A stretch of 64,000 nucleotides of DNA from positions 1 through 64,000 of the forward strand of contig JAGAPA010000052.1 in assembly GCA_017623455.1 (NCBI GenBank), written 5' to 3'. A program made the translations under genes and the position numbers. Each line of letters opens with the position of its first letter. Positions within the stretch are counted from its first letter, which is position 1. Below, piece by piece: positions 8,884-16,054 of this stretch. This DNA comes from Clostridia bacterium. Its GTDB lineage: Bacteria; Bacillota; Clostridia; Christensenellales; Pumilibacteraceae. Below the pieces are notes generated by a model. It worked only from the letters and a program-made list of their open reading frames with translations. It had not been told where the DNA came from and did not search any database.

Positions 8884-9387
8884 ATGACTAAAGTACAGAT
8901 AGAAATGACAGACGGAAAGATTATCAACCTCGATCTTTACGAGGACGTTGCTCCCATTACGGTAGAAAACTTCCTTGCATACGTAGACGAAGGCTTTTAC
9001 GACGGACTTTGCTTTCACAGAGTTATCGACGGATTTATGATTCAGGGCGGTGGCTTTGAGTGGAAGGACGGACTTGAACACAAAGAGGGCAGAGCGCCTA
9101 TCAAGGGTGAGTTTAAGATCAACGGAGTGGAAAATAATATTTCACACGTCCCCGGAGTTATCTCCATGGCTCGTACTATGATCAAGGATAGCGCAACCTC
9201 GCAGTTCTTTATTTGCGTAGACGACGCGACCTTCCTTGACGGTCAGTACGCAGGCTTTGGAAAAGTATCGGACGAAGAGAGCCTTGAAAACGCAATCGCT
9301 ATCGGTAAAGTGGAAACGGGTAATTGGGGATACTACGGCGACGTGCCCTGCGAGCCCGTTGTAATCAAGACGATAAGGAGAGTATAA
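8884..9387 (+). CDS. Cyclophilin-type peptidyl-prolyl cis-trans isomerase
   Basis: Cytoplasmic PPIase of 167 aa without a signal peptide. Core cyclophilin signatures are present: ITVENFLAYVDEGFYDGLCF, then FHRVIDGFMIQGGGF with the catalytic Arg, SMARTMIKDSATSQFFICV, and DDATFLDGQYAGFGKV. It accelerates proline isomerisation during protein folding. The stop codon overlaps the next start by one base (TAATG), so translation of the small downstream gene is probably coupled. Confidence 0.95.
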   Translation: MTKVQIEMTDGKIINLDLYEDVAPITVENFLAYVDEGFYDGLCFHRVIDGFMIQGGGFEWKDGLEHKEGRAPIKGEFKINGVENNISHVPGVISMARTMIKDSATSQFFICVDDATFLDGQYAGFGKVSDEESLENAIAIGKVETGNWGYYGDVPCEPVVIKTIRRV

Positions 9388-9590
9388 TGCTCAACATAAA
9401 AAGAATCAACGAGCTTTACCACAAGAGTAAAACGCCGGAAGGTCTTACTGAGGAAGAAAAGAAGGAACAGGAGATATTAAGGCGCGAATATATCGACAGC
9501 GTAAAAGCGAGCTTTACCTCTCAACTTGGAGATAGAGAAGAGTGGCTTAAGGCAAGACGCGAGTGGAAAGAAAAAAACGGTAAGCAGTAG
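9387..9590 (+). CDS. DUF896 (UPF0291, YnzC-like) small protein
   Basis: A 67-aa protein beginning MLNIKRINELYHKSKTPEGL, followed by TEEEKKEQEILRREYIDSVK. This is the signature of the DUF896/YnzC family, a two-helix hairpin known in B. subtilis within the SOS operon region, function unclear. ATG 9387 overlaps the cyclophilin stop and has AAGGAGAG upstream, so the longer reading from 9324 is rejected. The charged C-terminus (KARREWKEKNGKQ) is family-like. It is probably co-transcribed with the PPIase. Confidence 0.88.
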   Translation: MLNIKRINELYHKSKTPEGLTEEEKKEQEILRREYIDSVKASFTSQLGDREEWLKARREWKEKNGKQ

Positions 9591-9601
9591 CCGTTTTGCA
9601 T

Positions 9602-9629
9602 AAAAACTTGCATACGTATTGCAGTTTTT
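9602..9629 (+). terminator. Intrinsic terminator with ATACGTAT in the loop
   Basis: AAAAAC-T-TGCA pairs with TGCA-GTTTTT (one bulged T) around a loop holding ATACGTAT. It lies just after the DUF896 gene and ends in a T-run. Confidence 0.7.
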
Positions 9630-9729
9630 GTGTAATTGTGTGGTATTGTCGGCGATACGTATGTTTATAACAGTGTAAAGTTTAATTGTTAAAATTACGT
9701 TAAGATTTTTGCAAGATAAGCGCAAAAAG

Positions 9730-9758
9730 TTGACAAAAACGCATAATATATGTAAAAT
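9730..9758 (+). promoter_or_regulatory. Promoter of the PHP-domain gene
   Basis: TTGACA (9730-9735), 17-nt spacer, TAAAAT (9753-9758). It leaves an untranslated leader of roughly 80 nt before ATG 9846, in which I see no clear riboswitch. Confidence 0.7.
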
Positions 9759-9845
9759 ATTAGCAGTATAACGAACGTAGACGCTTAATCGGAGTTGAGC
9801 ACCGAACAAAAGAACGTTGCTTAACGTCGGTAAAAGGAGAGAAGA

Positions 9846-10577
9846 ATGTATATTTACGAAATGCATACGCACAACTGTATAGCATCACGTTGCGGAAGAT
9901 TTACCCCCGAAGAAATCGTAAAAACTTATCACGAGCAGGGCTTTGACGGTATTTGCGTAACCGATCACTTTTTTAACGGAAACTGCGCGATAGACAGAAA
10001 CTTGCCTTGGAAGGAAAGAGTGGAGCAGTTTTGCTTAGGTTACGAGAAGATCAAGGAAGAGGGCGACAAGGTGGGACTTAACATCTTTTTCGGATTTGAA
10101 TATTCGGTAAAAGGACAGCCTAAGGACAGTATGGGCGGTACCGACTTTCTTATTTACGGACTTGACAAAAATTGGTTGCTTTCCAAGGACGAGAGTATTT
10201 TGGATATGAGCGTAAATAATTTTATGAAGATGGTTCGCGAAGAGGGCGGATTTGTGGTTCAAGCTCATCCGTTCCGCTTGGAGCTGTCATATATGGATCA
10301 TATTTCGCTTTTTCCCAACTTTACAGACGGAGTAGAGGTTCTCAACGCGTCCCCCAACACTATGGGCAGAGCCAACAAGCTTGCAAAAAAGTACGCAAAG
10401 GAGTATAATTTCTACCGTATTGCCGGTTCTGATGCGCACCAAAACGCGGACAGGGAGTACTTTGCTGTGCTTAAAACCGTAAACAAGGCAGAAACTATAG
10501 AACAGCTTATCAGCGAGATAAAGGACAGAACCACTAAAGTGGCGTTTAAGAAAAACAAATTTTATAAAAAAAGGTAA
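9846..10577 (+). CDS. PHP-domain phosphoesterase
   Basis: Metal-dependent phosphoesterase-type protein of 243 aa. It begins YEMHTHNCIASRCGRFTPEE, the first PHP motif (H-x-H), followed by GICVTDHFFNG (second motif with Asp-His). GGFVVQAHPFRLE gives the third (A-H-P) and IAGSDAHQNAD the fourth (G-S-D-A-H). All four metal-binding motifs are intact. The family includes histidinol phosphatase and nucleoside-phosphate phosphatases; the substrate here is unknown. The next gene starts 8 nt after its stop, suggesting an operon. Confidence 0.87.
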   Translation: MYIYEMHTHNCIASRCGRFTPEEIVKTYHEQGFDGICVTDHFFNGNCAIDRNLPWKERVEQFCLGYEKIKEEGDKVGLNIFFGFEYSVKGQPKDSMGGTDFLIYGLDKNWLLSKDESILDMSVNNFMKMVREEGGFVVQAHPFRLELSYMDHISLFPNFTDGVEVLNASPNTMGRANKLAKKYAKEYNFYRIAGSDAHQNADREYFAVLKTVNKAETIEQLISEIKDRTTKVAFKKNKFYKKR

Positions 10578-10585
10578 GAAGATAA

Positions 10586-11293
10586 ATGAGTGATAAAACC
10601 TATTGGCTTAATAAACTAATCAAAAGACAGTATGCAAAAGGCGATTTTCTTCGCGCAGACGGAGGCGGAACTCCCACTTGGAGTTCTACGGTAACGGTTA
10701 TTGCCGTAGCGGTTATAGTATTCGGACTGTTCCAGTACTTTACGCAGGGCATGGAATTGCTTTGGCTTATCGTAACTATCGTTGGCGCAGTTGCAACCGC
10801 GTTCAGCATTATTTACGGTCAGGTAAAAGCAAAGACCGCGTTTACGGAGTTTACGTACCGTCACAACGGTAAGGATATAACGGTTCAGTATATCGGCAAA
10901 AAACATATCGTGTTCGCTTGCGACGGAATTATTTTCGAGTTTAAGAACAGAGAAGTAAACAGAGTGGAATCGCTCTATCGTCCACAGTATACAATGTCTG
11001 CTATCACGGAAGTTTTATACACTTCCAGAATGCGTAAGGCAGACACCGTAATCCATTACGGCGAAATCGAGGAAGAGATTGACGGAAAAAAGAAGATATT
11101 CAGATACAAGGTAAAGCTTAACAACGATAACAAGATGGAGTCTTACAACGTAAACGGAACGGAAATTACCTTCTCTTACGTGAAAAAAGGCGAGATTAGA
11201 CTTGCATTACCGCTCAATATGATAAACGCGATACGTGATGCAGGTATCGATATCCCCGGTGACGACGTAATCCAGATCGTTCACAACTATTAA
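10586..11293 (+). CDS. Membrane protein of unknown function
   Basis: A 235-aa protein not recognised. Residues about 30-50 (TWSSTVTVIAVAVIVFGLF) and 56-75 (ELLWLIVTIVGAVATAFSII) form two closely spaced transmembrane helices. The rest (80-235) is a soluble, beta-rich region, probably facing the cytoplasm, resembling in outline the YcxB-type C-terminal domain (IVFACDGIIFEFKNREV). It follows the PHP gene by 8 nt and is probably translated from the same mRNA. No catalytic motif is visible. Confidence 0.7.
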   Translation: MSDKTYWLNKLIKRQYAKGDFLRADGGGTPTWSSTVTVIAVAVIVFGLFQYFTQGMELLWLIVTIVGAVATAFSIIYGQVKAKTAFTEFTYRHNGKDITVQYIGKKHIVFACDGIIFEFKNREVNRVESLYRPQYTMSAITEVLYTSRMRKADTVIHYGEIEEEIDGKKKIFRYKVKLNNDNKMESYNVNGTEITFSYVKKGEIRLALPLNMINAIRDAGIDIPGDDVIQIVHNY

Positions 11294-11336
11294 TCTAAGT
11301 TAAATAATTTACTATAGTAAGTATACGATAAAATGT

Positions 11337-11365
11337 TTGACAAAAATCGAAATATGATATATACT
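11337..11365 (+). promoter_or_regulatory. dnaN promoter
   Basis: TTGACA (11337-11342), 17-nt spacer, TATACT (11360-11365), 30 nt before the dnaN ATG. It shows dnaN is transcribed on its own here rather than from a dnaA promoter. Confidence 0.82.
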
Positions 11366-11395
11366 TACTCATGAAAAAAATTAAGAGGTTTTGAT

Positions 11396-12502
11396 ATGAA
11401 GCTTATTTGTAACGGAAACGATCTTGCCGACGGAGTAGGTAAGGTATATAAGGCGATCAGCGCCAGAAGTAACAATCCCATTTTGGAGGGTATTAAAATC
11501 AAGGCGGAAAGCGGTACTTTAACTCTTACCGCAACCGATTTGGAGCTTGCTATCGAAAAGGTTATCGTTGCCGACGTTAAAATCGAAGGCGAAACCGTTG
11601 TTCCCGGTAGATTCTTTTCCGAGTTTGTTAAAAAGCTCACCAAGGAAGAGATCGAGCTCGTAGTGTCGGATAAGAGCCAGCTTAAGATTAAGTATACCGA
11701 TTCCGAGGGTGCTTTGCAGTGCTTCGACTCTGCGGACTATCCCGAAATCAAAGAGCTTTCTTCCGCACAGTCATTCACCGTCAAAAGTGAGGATCTTCGC
11801 GACCTTGTTAACAAGATTGCATTCTCCGTATCCGCAGACGACGCCCGTCCTATTCTCAAAGGCGTACTTTTGGAGATCGGTGAGGAAACCGTTACGGGTG
11901 TTGCTTTGGACGGCTACCGTCTTGCTCGCTCGGTAAAACCCATTATCAAGACCACAGGTTCAATGAGCGCAATCGTTCCTGCAAGATGTCTTACCGAAAT
12001 TGCAAGACTTCTTGACAACGATGACGACGAAGTGTCCGTAAGTATTCAGAAGAATTACCTCATGGTAAATCTCGGTCACACCAAGATCACCTCTCGTCTT
12101 TTGGACGGAAATTTCCTTAACTACAGACAGATTATCCCCTCGTCCTTCAATACCGAAGTTACCCTTCCCAAAGAGAGATTTGAGTCGGGCTTGGAGCGTG
12201 CTATGCTTTTGGCAAGAGCGGATAAGAATAACCTCGTTCGCTTTGACATCAAGGAAAATTATATGCAACTTTCTTCCAACTGCGAAACGGGTAACATCGT
12301 AGAAAAAATCGTAATTCGTATGGACGGACAGGATCTTGCAATCGCTTTCAACGCAAGATATTATATGGAACTTCTTCGTTACGTGGACACCGAAACGGTT
12401 ACCATAAAGTTCACCGATCAGGTTTCTCCCTGCGTTGTAGTGCCTTCCGACGGAAAAGATGACTTTATGTATCTCGTTCTCCCCGTTCGTTTGCTTGACT
12501 AA
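11396..12502 (+). CDS. dnaN: DNA polymerase III beta subunit (sliding clamp)
   Basis: 368-aa replication clamp. It has the three-domain repeat of the family: MKLICNGNDLADGVGKVYKAISAR at the start, a second domain near 120-245 (DARPILKGVLLEIGEETVTG, ALDGYRLARSV) and a third from about 245 to the end (MDGQDLAIAFNARYYMELLR, KDDFMYLVLPVRLLD, with the conserved C-terminal P-x-R). It encircles DNA and tethers the polymerase. The usual neighbours dnaA, recF and gyrB are absent: upstream is the PHP operon and downstream a tRNA unit. Its stop codon overlaps the promoter of that unit. Confidence 0.97.
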   Translation: MKLICNGNDLADGVGKVYKAISARSNNPILEGIKIKAESGTLTLTATDLELAIEKVIVADVKIEGETVVPGRFFSEFVKKLTKEEIELVVSDKSQLKIKYTDSEGALQCFDSADYPEIKELSSAQSFTVKSEDLRDLVNKIAFSVSADDARPILKGVLLEIGEETVTGVALDGYRLARSVKPIIKTTGSMSAIVPARCLTEIARLLDNDDDEVSVSIQKNYLMVNLGHTKITSRLLDGNFLNYRQIIPSSFNTEVTLPKERFESGLERAMLLARADKNNLVRFDIKENYMQLSSNCETGNIVEKIVIRMDGQDLAIAFNARYYMELLRYVDTETVTIKFTDQVSPCVVVPSDGKDDFMYLVLPVRLLD

Positions 12503-12523
12503 TTTAAAATAAAGGTGTATAAT
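12495..12523 (+). promoter_or_regulatory. Promoter of the tRNA-Thr unit, overlapping the dnaN stop
   Basis: TTGACT (12495-12500), 17-nt spacer, TATAAT (12518-12523). The -35 box contains the last codons of dnaN (stop TAA 12500-12502). Transcription from about 12530 would cover both tRNA-like copies and end at the terminator at 12766-12800. Confidence 0.82.
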
Positions 12524-12564
12524 ACCATAGCAAGCGTAAAAAATCCTTGCAAAAACGTAATCAA

Positions 12565-12597
12565 GATATATTGCTTAACTTCGGTTAAGTTGTATAT
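12565..12597 (+). other. Leader hairpin, copy 1 (TTCG tetraloop)
   Basis: CTTAAC-TTCG-GTTAAG (12574-12589) is a perfect 6-bp stem with the very stable C(TTCG)G tetraloop. It is enclosed by ATATA/TATAT with a symmetric TTG/TTG internal loop. It lies immediately 5' of the degenerate tRNA-like copy and corresponds in place to the hairpin before the real tRNA. Confidence 0.7.
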
Positions 12598-12650
12598 GCT
12601 GACGTGGGTTCAGGCGGACCAATTGATTCGGTCTGTACGAATCCAAACCT
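12598..12650 (+). pseudogene. Degenerate tandem copy of tRNA-Thr
   Basis: GCTGACGTGG, then TCAG, CGG and CAATTGATTCG appear in the same order as in the functional tRNA 92 nt downstream. The 3' half has lost the T-arm and acceptor strand. The remnant can itself fold as GGGTTC (12606-12611)/GAATCC (12639-12644) plus CGGACC (12615-12620)/GGTCTG (12630-12635). So it is either a decayed tRNA or one that became a plain hairpin RNA. Confidence 0.65.
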
Positions 12651-12655
12651 TAATA

Positions 12656-12689
12656 AAGATATATTGCTTGGGGAAACTCAAGTTAATAT
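12656..12689 (+). other. Leader hairpin, copy 2 (GAAA tetraloop)
   Basis: CTTGGG-GAAA-CTCAAG (12667-12682) forms a 6-bp stem (one G-T pair) closed by a GNRA tetraloop. The flanks GATATATTG before and TATGCTGA after match copy 1. Compared with copy 1 the inner base pairs differ but pairing is kept. The tRNA starts 7 nt after the stem. Confidence 0.7.
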
Positions 12690-12765
12690 GCTGATGTGGC
12701 TCAGTCGGTAGAGCAATTGATTCGTAATCAATAGGTCGCCGGTTCAAGTCCGGCCATCAGCTCCA
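12690..12765 (+). tRNA. tRNA-Thr (anticodon CGU), CCA encoded
   Basis: The 76-nt cloverleaf runs from GCTGATG (acceptor 5') to CATCAGC plus discriminator T and encoded CCA. The D-arm is GCTC/GAGC around AGTCGGTA and the anticodon stem ATTGA/TCAAT has loop TTCGTAA (CGU at 34-36, reads ACG). The variable loop is AGGTC and the T-arm GCCGG-TTCAAGT-CCGGC. G1-C72 and C2-G71 fit threonine identity. A terminator begins at the next base. Confidence 0.96.
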
Positions 12766-12800
12766 TTAAAAGACAAGTCTAAAAAAGACTTGTCTTTTAA
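12766..12800 (+). terminator. Terminator directly after the tRNA CCA
   Basis: Perfect 15-bp inverted repeat with a 5-A loop (12766-12780 with 12786-12800; stem TTAAAAGACAAGTCT). It starts at the base after CCA, so little 3' trimming of the tRNA precursor is needed after cleavage. Confidence 0.85.
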
Positions 12801-12801
12801 T

Positions 12802-13093
12802 TTACGCCGATAGGCGTAATATCATTTGCGCGAGCAAGCGCAATATCATTCGAGCGAAGCGAGTTTAGAAAAAAACTGGCGACCGTAAGATTACGAAGTT
12901 CATAGCAAAGCTATTTCACCGTAATACCAACGTGACGTTGGATCCGTTATGGAAGTGTTATTAAGTTCAAGTCACGGCTCATACTCGCAATGCTCGTGCT
13001 TCGTAGCAGCTCCACAAAACCTTATTCGTTTAGAGTAAGGTTTTTGTTTTATAAAAGTAAGGTGGCGACCGTGAGATTACGAAGTTCACGGCA
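12802..13093. repeat. Non-coding patchwork: hairpin array, 31-nt direct repeat, tRNA 3' remnant
   Basis: From 12802 short hairpins TTACGCC/GGCGTAA and TTGCGC/GCGCAA alternate with ATATCATT (12819 and 12843). A 31-nt direct repeat occurs at 12877-12907 and 13063-13093 with three differences (begins TGGCGACCGT). Between them, GCAGCTCCA (13006-13014) resembles the 3' end of the tRNA and is directly followed by a terminator (13016-13045: AAAACCTTATTC/GAGTAAGGTTTT). No coding potential is seen from 12801 to 13187. The stretch looks like remains of tRNA-associated duplications. Confidence 0.5.
13016..13045 (+). terminator. Intrinsic terminator after the tRNA-like remnant
   Basis: AAAACCTTATTC (13016-13027) pairs with GAGTAAGGTTTT (13033-13044), one G-T pair, loop GTTTA, followed by T-run. 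Confidence 0.75.
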
Positions 13094-13111
13094 CAAAAAG
13101 CGTTCAGCGCA

Positions 13112-13173
13112 ATAAACTATAATTTTAATTGCATAAACTATAATTATCACAAGGTATGTTTATTGTAATAAAC
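13112..13173. promoter_or_regulatory. Promoter/operator region of the XRE regulator
   Basis: The 13-mer ATAAACTATAATT occurs at 13112-13124 and 13133-13145, 21 bp (two helical turns) apart. A palindrome GTTTATT-GT-AATAAAC lies at 13158-13173. All share the half-site ATAAAC. This is a plausible autoregulatory operator for the XRE protein encoded at 13188. Confidence 0.55.
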
Positions 13174-13187
13174 GCAGTGGGGTAGTT

Positions 13188-13421
13188 ATGAAGTTATCTG
13201 AAGCGATAGGAAAGAGAGTTGAAAAGTTATTGGCAGAGCGCAATATGACGCAATATCAGCTTTACAAAAACGGTGGGATTCCACGTTCTACGATTTCCGT
13301 TACGGTGGGAGGAAAGTACAAAACCGTAAAATTGGATACCGTGTATCAGATATGTGCAACGTTGGGAATTTCGCTTAAAGAATTTTTTGACGATGAAGTA
13401 TTTGACAATATAGAAGACTAA
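13188..13421 (+). CDS. XRE-family (Cro/C1-type) transcriptional regulator
   Basis: A 77-aa protein consisting almost entirely of one helix-turn-helix domain. MTQYQLYKNGGIPRSTISVT is the HTH core and TVYQICATLGISLKEFFDDE the closing helices. A short acidic tail follows. Single-domain proteins of this type bind palindromic operators as dimers, and candidate sites with half-site ATAAAC occur in front of the gene. GTGGGG 5-11 nt upstream supports ATG 13188. The neighbours give no clear target; the next gene is convergent. Confidence 0.88.
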   Translation: MKLSEAIGKRVEKLLAERNMTQYQLYKNGGIPRSTISVTVGGKYKTVKLDTVYQICATLGISLKEFFDDEVFDNIED

Positions 13422-13493
13422 ATAAGTTTAACGTAAAATTGAAAATATTATTCCGAAAGCCTTGATGTTGTTCTGCAAAGTAATAATTAAAAC

Positions 13494-13527
13494 AAAAGAA
13501 CTTGGACGTAAAGCCAAGTTCTTTTTT
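13494..13527. terminator. Bidirectional terminator
   Basis: AAAAGAACTTGG (13494-13505) pairs with CCAAGTTCTTTT (13514-13525) across an 8-nt loop. It lies between two convergent genes. Confidence 0.85.
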
Positions 13528-13528
13528 G

Positions 13529-14524
13529 CTATTTAATTTTATGAGCAAACGCTTTATCACAAAGGGATTCTATATACTCCCTGCCGATCAAGGCTTCGCG
13601 CCAAGAAAGAGGAATCTGTTCGTAGCCGTACGTAGCTCCTGCCAAGCTTCCTGCAATTGCGCCCACGGTATCGGTGTCGGAGCCGAGGTTGACTGCCTTA
13701 AGTACGCACTCTTTGTACGAGGACGTGGTAAGCAAACACCAGATTGCGGCTTCAAGAGTGTCTACAACGTATCCACCGCTTGAAATGCAGTCTTCGTTTT
13801 GAATACAGGAAATCGTGCCGTGTTTCAAAAACTCGTCTACGTCCACGACTTTTTGGAACAGTTTTTTATAGTGCTCGCAAAATTCGGGATCGCTATCAAA
13901 GAAATCTTTAGCTTTTACCATTCCTTTCAAAATTACCTCTTTAGGGACGGGATAAGTATTTTCGCCGAGTAATTCCCACATAATAAACGCATAGATAGCG
14001 CAAGCTATTTTACTGCGTTTGTGTGCGTGAGTGAGAGCGGAGGCAATATAGATAAGAGTCAGTTTGGTCTTTACGTCGGTGTCCAATAAATACGTGTGGA
14101 TAACGAACGGATATATCCTCATAAGTGAGCCGTTGCCGTTGGATCGTTCGTCTTTAGGTCCGCACGTTTTGTAGTCGGGATTGCGTAAATACTCGGCAAT
14201 GGATGTCCTACACGTGCCGCCAATGTCAAAGGTGAAACCCGTGGGCGTGTACTGATTGCCGTAGCACCACTTGACAAAGTTTTGCATGGTCTTCTTAAAA
14301 TTGAGTTTTTCTCCGCCCATTGCATCAAGTGCGCACAAAGCCATGCTCGTATCGTCCGACCAAGATCCCTTAGGCATATTAAAGGTTCCGTAACCCATCA
14401 TATCCGTAACCGGTTTTTTCCTCAGTTCTTCGCGAGTGGAAAACTCCACGGGAACGCCAAGCGCGTCTGCAACCGCGTGCCCTATTGCAACAGCCTTAAT
14501 CTTATTCAAAAAATCATTGTTCAT
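13529..14524 (-). CDS. ADP-ribosylglycohydrolase family protein
   Basis: DraG/ARH-type hydrolase of 331 aa that removes ADP-ribose from proteins or small molecules using two metal ions. The N-terminal metal motif WSDDTSMALCALD and the C-terminal NLGSDTDTVGAIAGSLAGA are both intact. GHAVADALGVPVEFSTREEL and NGNGSLMRIYPF are further family hallmarks. No ADP-ribosyltransferase (DraT) or glutamine synthetase regulator is nearby, so it is probably one of the broad stand-alone gut ARH proteins rather than nitrogenase control. AAGGAG precedes the ATG. Confidence 0.9.
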   Translation of the reverse strand: MNNDFLNKIKAVAIGHAVADALGVPVEFSTREELRKKPVTDMMGYGTFNMPKGSWSDDTSMALCALDAMGGEKLNFKKTMQNFVKWCYGNQYTPTGFTFDIGGTCRTSIAEYLRNPDYKTCGPKDERSNGNGSLMRIYPFVIHTYLLDTDVKTKLTLIYIASALTHAHKRSKIACAIYAFIMWELLGENTYPVPKEVILKGMVKAKDFFDSDPEFCEHYKKLFQKVVDVDEFLKHGTISCIQNEDCISSGGYVVDTLEAAIWCLLTTSSYKECVLKAVNLGSDTDTVGAIAGSLAGATYGYEQIPLSWREALIGREYIESLCDKAFAHKIK

Positions 14525-14857
14525 ACGCGTTCTCCTTGGTTTTCTTGATTATAATACAATTATAACATATATTTATATATTTTTCAAGGTCTTTTTTGTA
14601 CACCTCGTTTTTTTGGTTACGAAACGTAACGTTATGAGGGGGTTGGAAATTTAGAGCTCGTCGGCAACGGTTACACGTTGGCAAAAATCAGGCAAACGGC
14701 AAGCCCGAAAACCGAAGCAGACGTTGATTTTGGAAATAATTGTGGTTATTTGCCGTTAAAATAGCATTTTTTTAGCAGGTTGTTTTTTAGGTATTGACAA
14801 TTGCGTTTACGCGGTGGTATAATTTAGCAAAACAAAATTTATAATAGGAGAAATAGT
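14525..14857. promoter_or_regulatory. Divergent intergenic region with one clear promoter
   Basis: This 333-bp stretch separates the ADP-ribosylglycohydrolase and the beta-helix protein. The only strong signal is TTGACA (14794-14799), 18-nt spacer, TATAAT (14818-14823) for the rightward gene. The middle (14640-14770) has no open frame of note and no clear hairpin. Confidence 0.7.
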
Positions 14858-15946
14858 ATGACTTTTGGTATTAACGTGTTTGATTTCGGAGCAAAGGGCG
14901 ACGGAGTAACCGACGATACTCAGGCAATACAGAGTGCAATCAACTACGCCGCAAAACGTGGCGGAGGTAGAATTTTGTTTCCGTATACGCCTAAAGGTTA
15001 TCGCTTAGCTTCGCCCGGGATTGAAGAGTATAACGGCAGAAAGGTGCGCTCTCAGCTCGTTATTCCGCCCGAGAATAATCCCAATATTTTTTTGGAGGGA
15101 GAAATGCCCTGCAGGCTTCTTAATGCATATATGGTAAGACCGTTAGATTGTCAAAGCATTTTCAAGCCTACGAGGTTTACACCGCTTCGTTCTGACAACA
15201 CGTTTATATTTTCCGATTGGGATGCGCCCGAGATCCACGATCCGACAGAGCGTCCGTGGTCGATTATTTCCGCGCCTGAGGGTGATAGCTGTAAAGGGCA
15301 TTTTTCCATGGCAAAGTTCTCCATGGCAAATTTGGAGTTTAGGGTGCCAATGCGCCACGATAAAATGTATCCCACTCAAAGCGGAGCAAACCTGCAAAAT
15401 ATTGGCAGAACGTGGGTGAGTGACTGTCAGTTTTGCATTAATTCGCAGGTGGGCGACGCGGTTGAAAAAAAGGAACTTTTGGAAAATCCGTGTCATACCG
15501 TAGGACTTATGATGTCGGGCGATCAAAACGATCACAACGTACTTCGTAGCGTTGCCGTACAAGGCTTTAAGTACGGCTTCGTGCTTGGCGAACACGTTGT
15601 AGCCGACTATTTGTACGTACACAACTGTGAAGAGGGAATAGTATTCCACGACAGCTCCCACCTAACCCATATTCAGCACGTGGTGGCACAGCATAATCGT
15701 TGTATTCTTACCACTACTCGTGACAAGCTTTTCGGTCACGAAAAAGGTCCGTGCCTTGTAACTATCGGCTCTATAAGCTACGAGTCGGGCGCGGACGAGT
15801 ATCCCGTTGTGTCAAGATTAAAGTACGGCGTGTACGACCCCGATAAGCGATTGCACGGCTCGCTTACGTACAGATATCAAACGTGGGGATCAATGCGAGA
15901 TTTTCCCGTAGTAACGGGTGATAAATTTGAAGTCAAGATGTATTGA
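14858..15946 (+). CDS. Pectate lyase-like right-handed beta-helix protein
   Basis: A 362-aa protein starting INVFDFGAKGDGVTDDTQAI, then QSAINYAAKRGGGRILFP. This is the classic entry to the Pectate_lyase_3/GH28-type beta helix (VxDFGAxGDGxTDDTxAI). The following repeats are short beta coils (FSMANLEFRVPMRHDK, HNVLRSVAVQGFKYGFVLG, VADYLYVHNCEEGIVFHDSS). There is no signal peptide, so it is likely cytoplasmic or an unusual export. GH28 catalytic aspartates are not obvious. With the GH2 enzyme downstream it may process a plant or host glycan. Substrate is unknown. Confidence 0.75.
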   Translation: MTFGINVFDFGAKGDGVTDDTQAIQSAINYAAKRGGGRILFPYTPKGYRLASPGIEEYNGRKVRSQLVIPPENNPNIFLEGEMPCRLLNAYMVRPLDCQSIFKPTRFTPLRSDNTFIFSDWDAPEIHDPTERPWSIISAPEGDSCKGHFSMAKFSMANLEFRVPMRHDKMYPTQSGANLQNIGRTWVSDCQFCINSQVGDAVEKKELLENPCHTVGLMMSGDQNDHNVLRSVAVQGFKYGFVLGEHVVADYLYVHNCEEGIVFHDSSHLTHIQHVVAQHNRCILTTTRDKLFGHEKGPCLVTIGSISYESGADEYPVVSRLKYGVYDPDKRLHGSLTYRYQTWGSMRDFPVVTGDKFEVKMY

Positions 15947-16002
15947 TTTTGCAAAAAACATCAATACGTATTACGTAAAACGTTAAAATATAGCATACAC
16001 GT

Positions 16003-16053
16003 CAAAGGAAAAAATTGTTTTTTTTATAAAAGCAAGTTTTTCCTTTGTTTTTT
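16003..16053 (+). terminator. Terminator between the beta-helix and GH2 genes
   Basis: CAAAGGAAAAA (16003-16013) pairs with TTTTTCCTTTG (16037-16047), followed by a T-run. It is flanked by the 10-bp inverted repeat TATAGCATAC (15989-15998)/GTATGCTATA (16073-16082), the right arm of which runs into the -10 box of the GH2 promoter. Confidence 0.8.
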
Positions 16054-16054
16054 G

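Noticed and set aside
9759..9845. Riboswitch in the leader of the PHP gene
   Set aside because: About 80 nt with repeated GCTTAA-type words but no stable multi-stem fold or known aptamer core that I can see.
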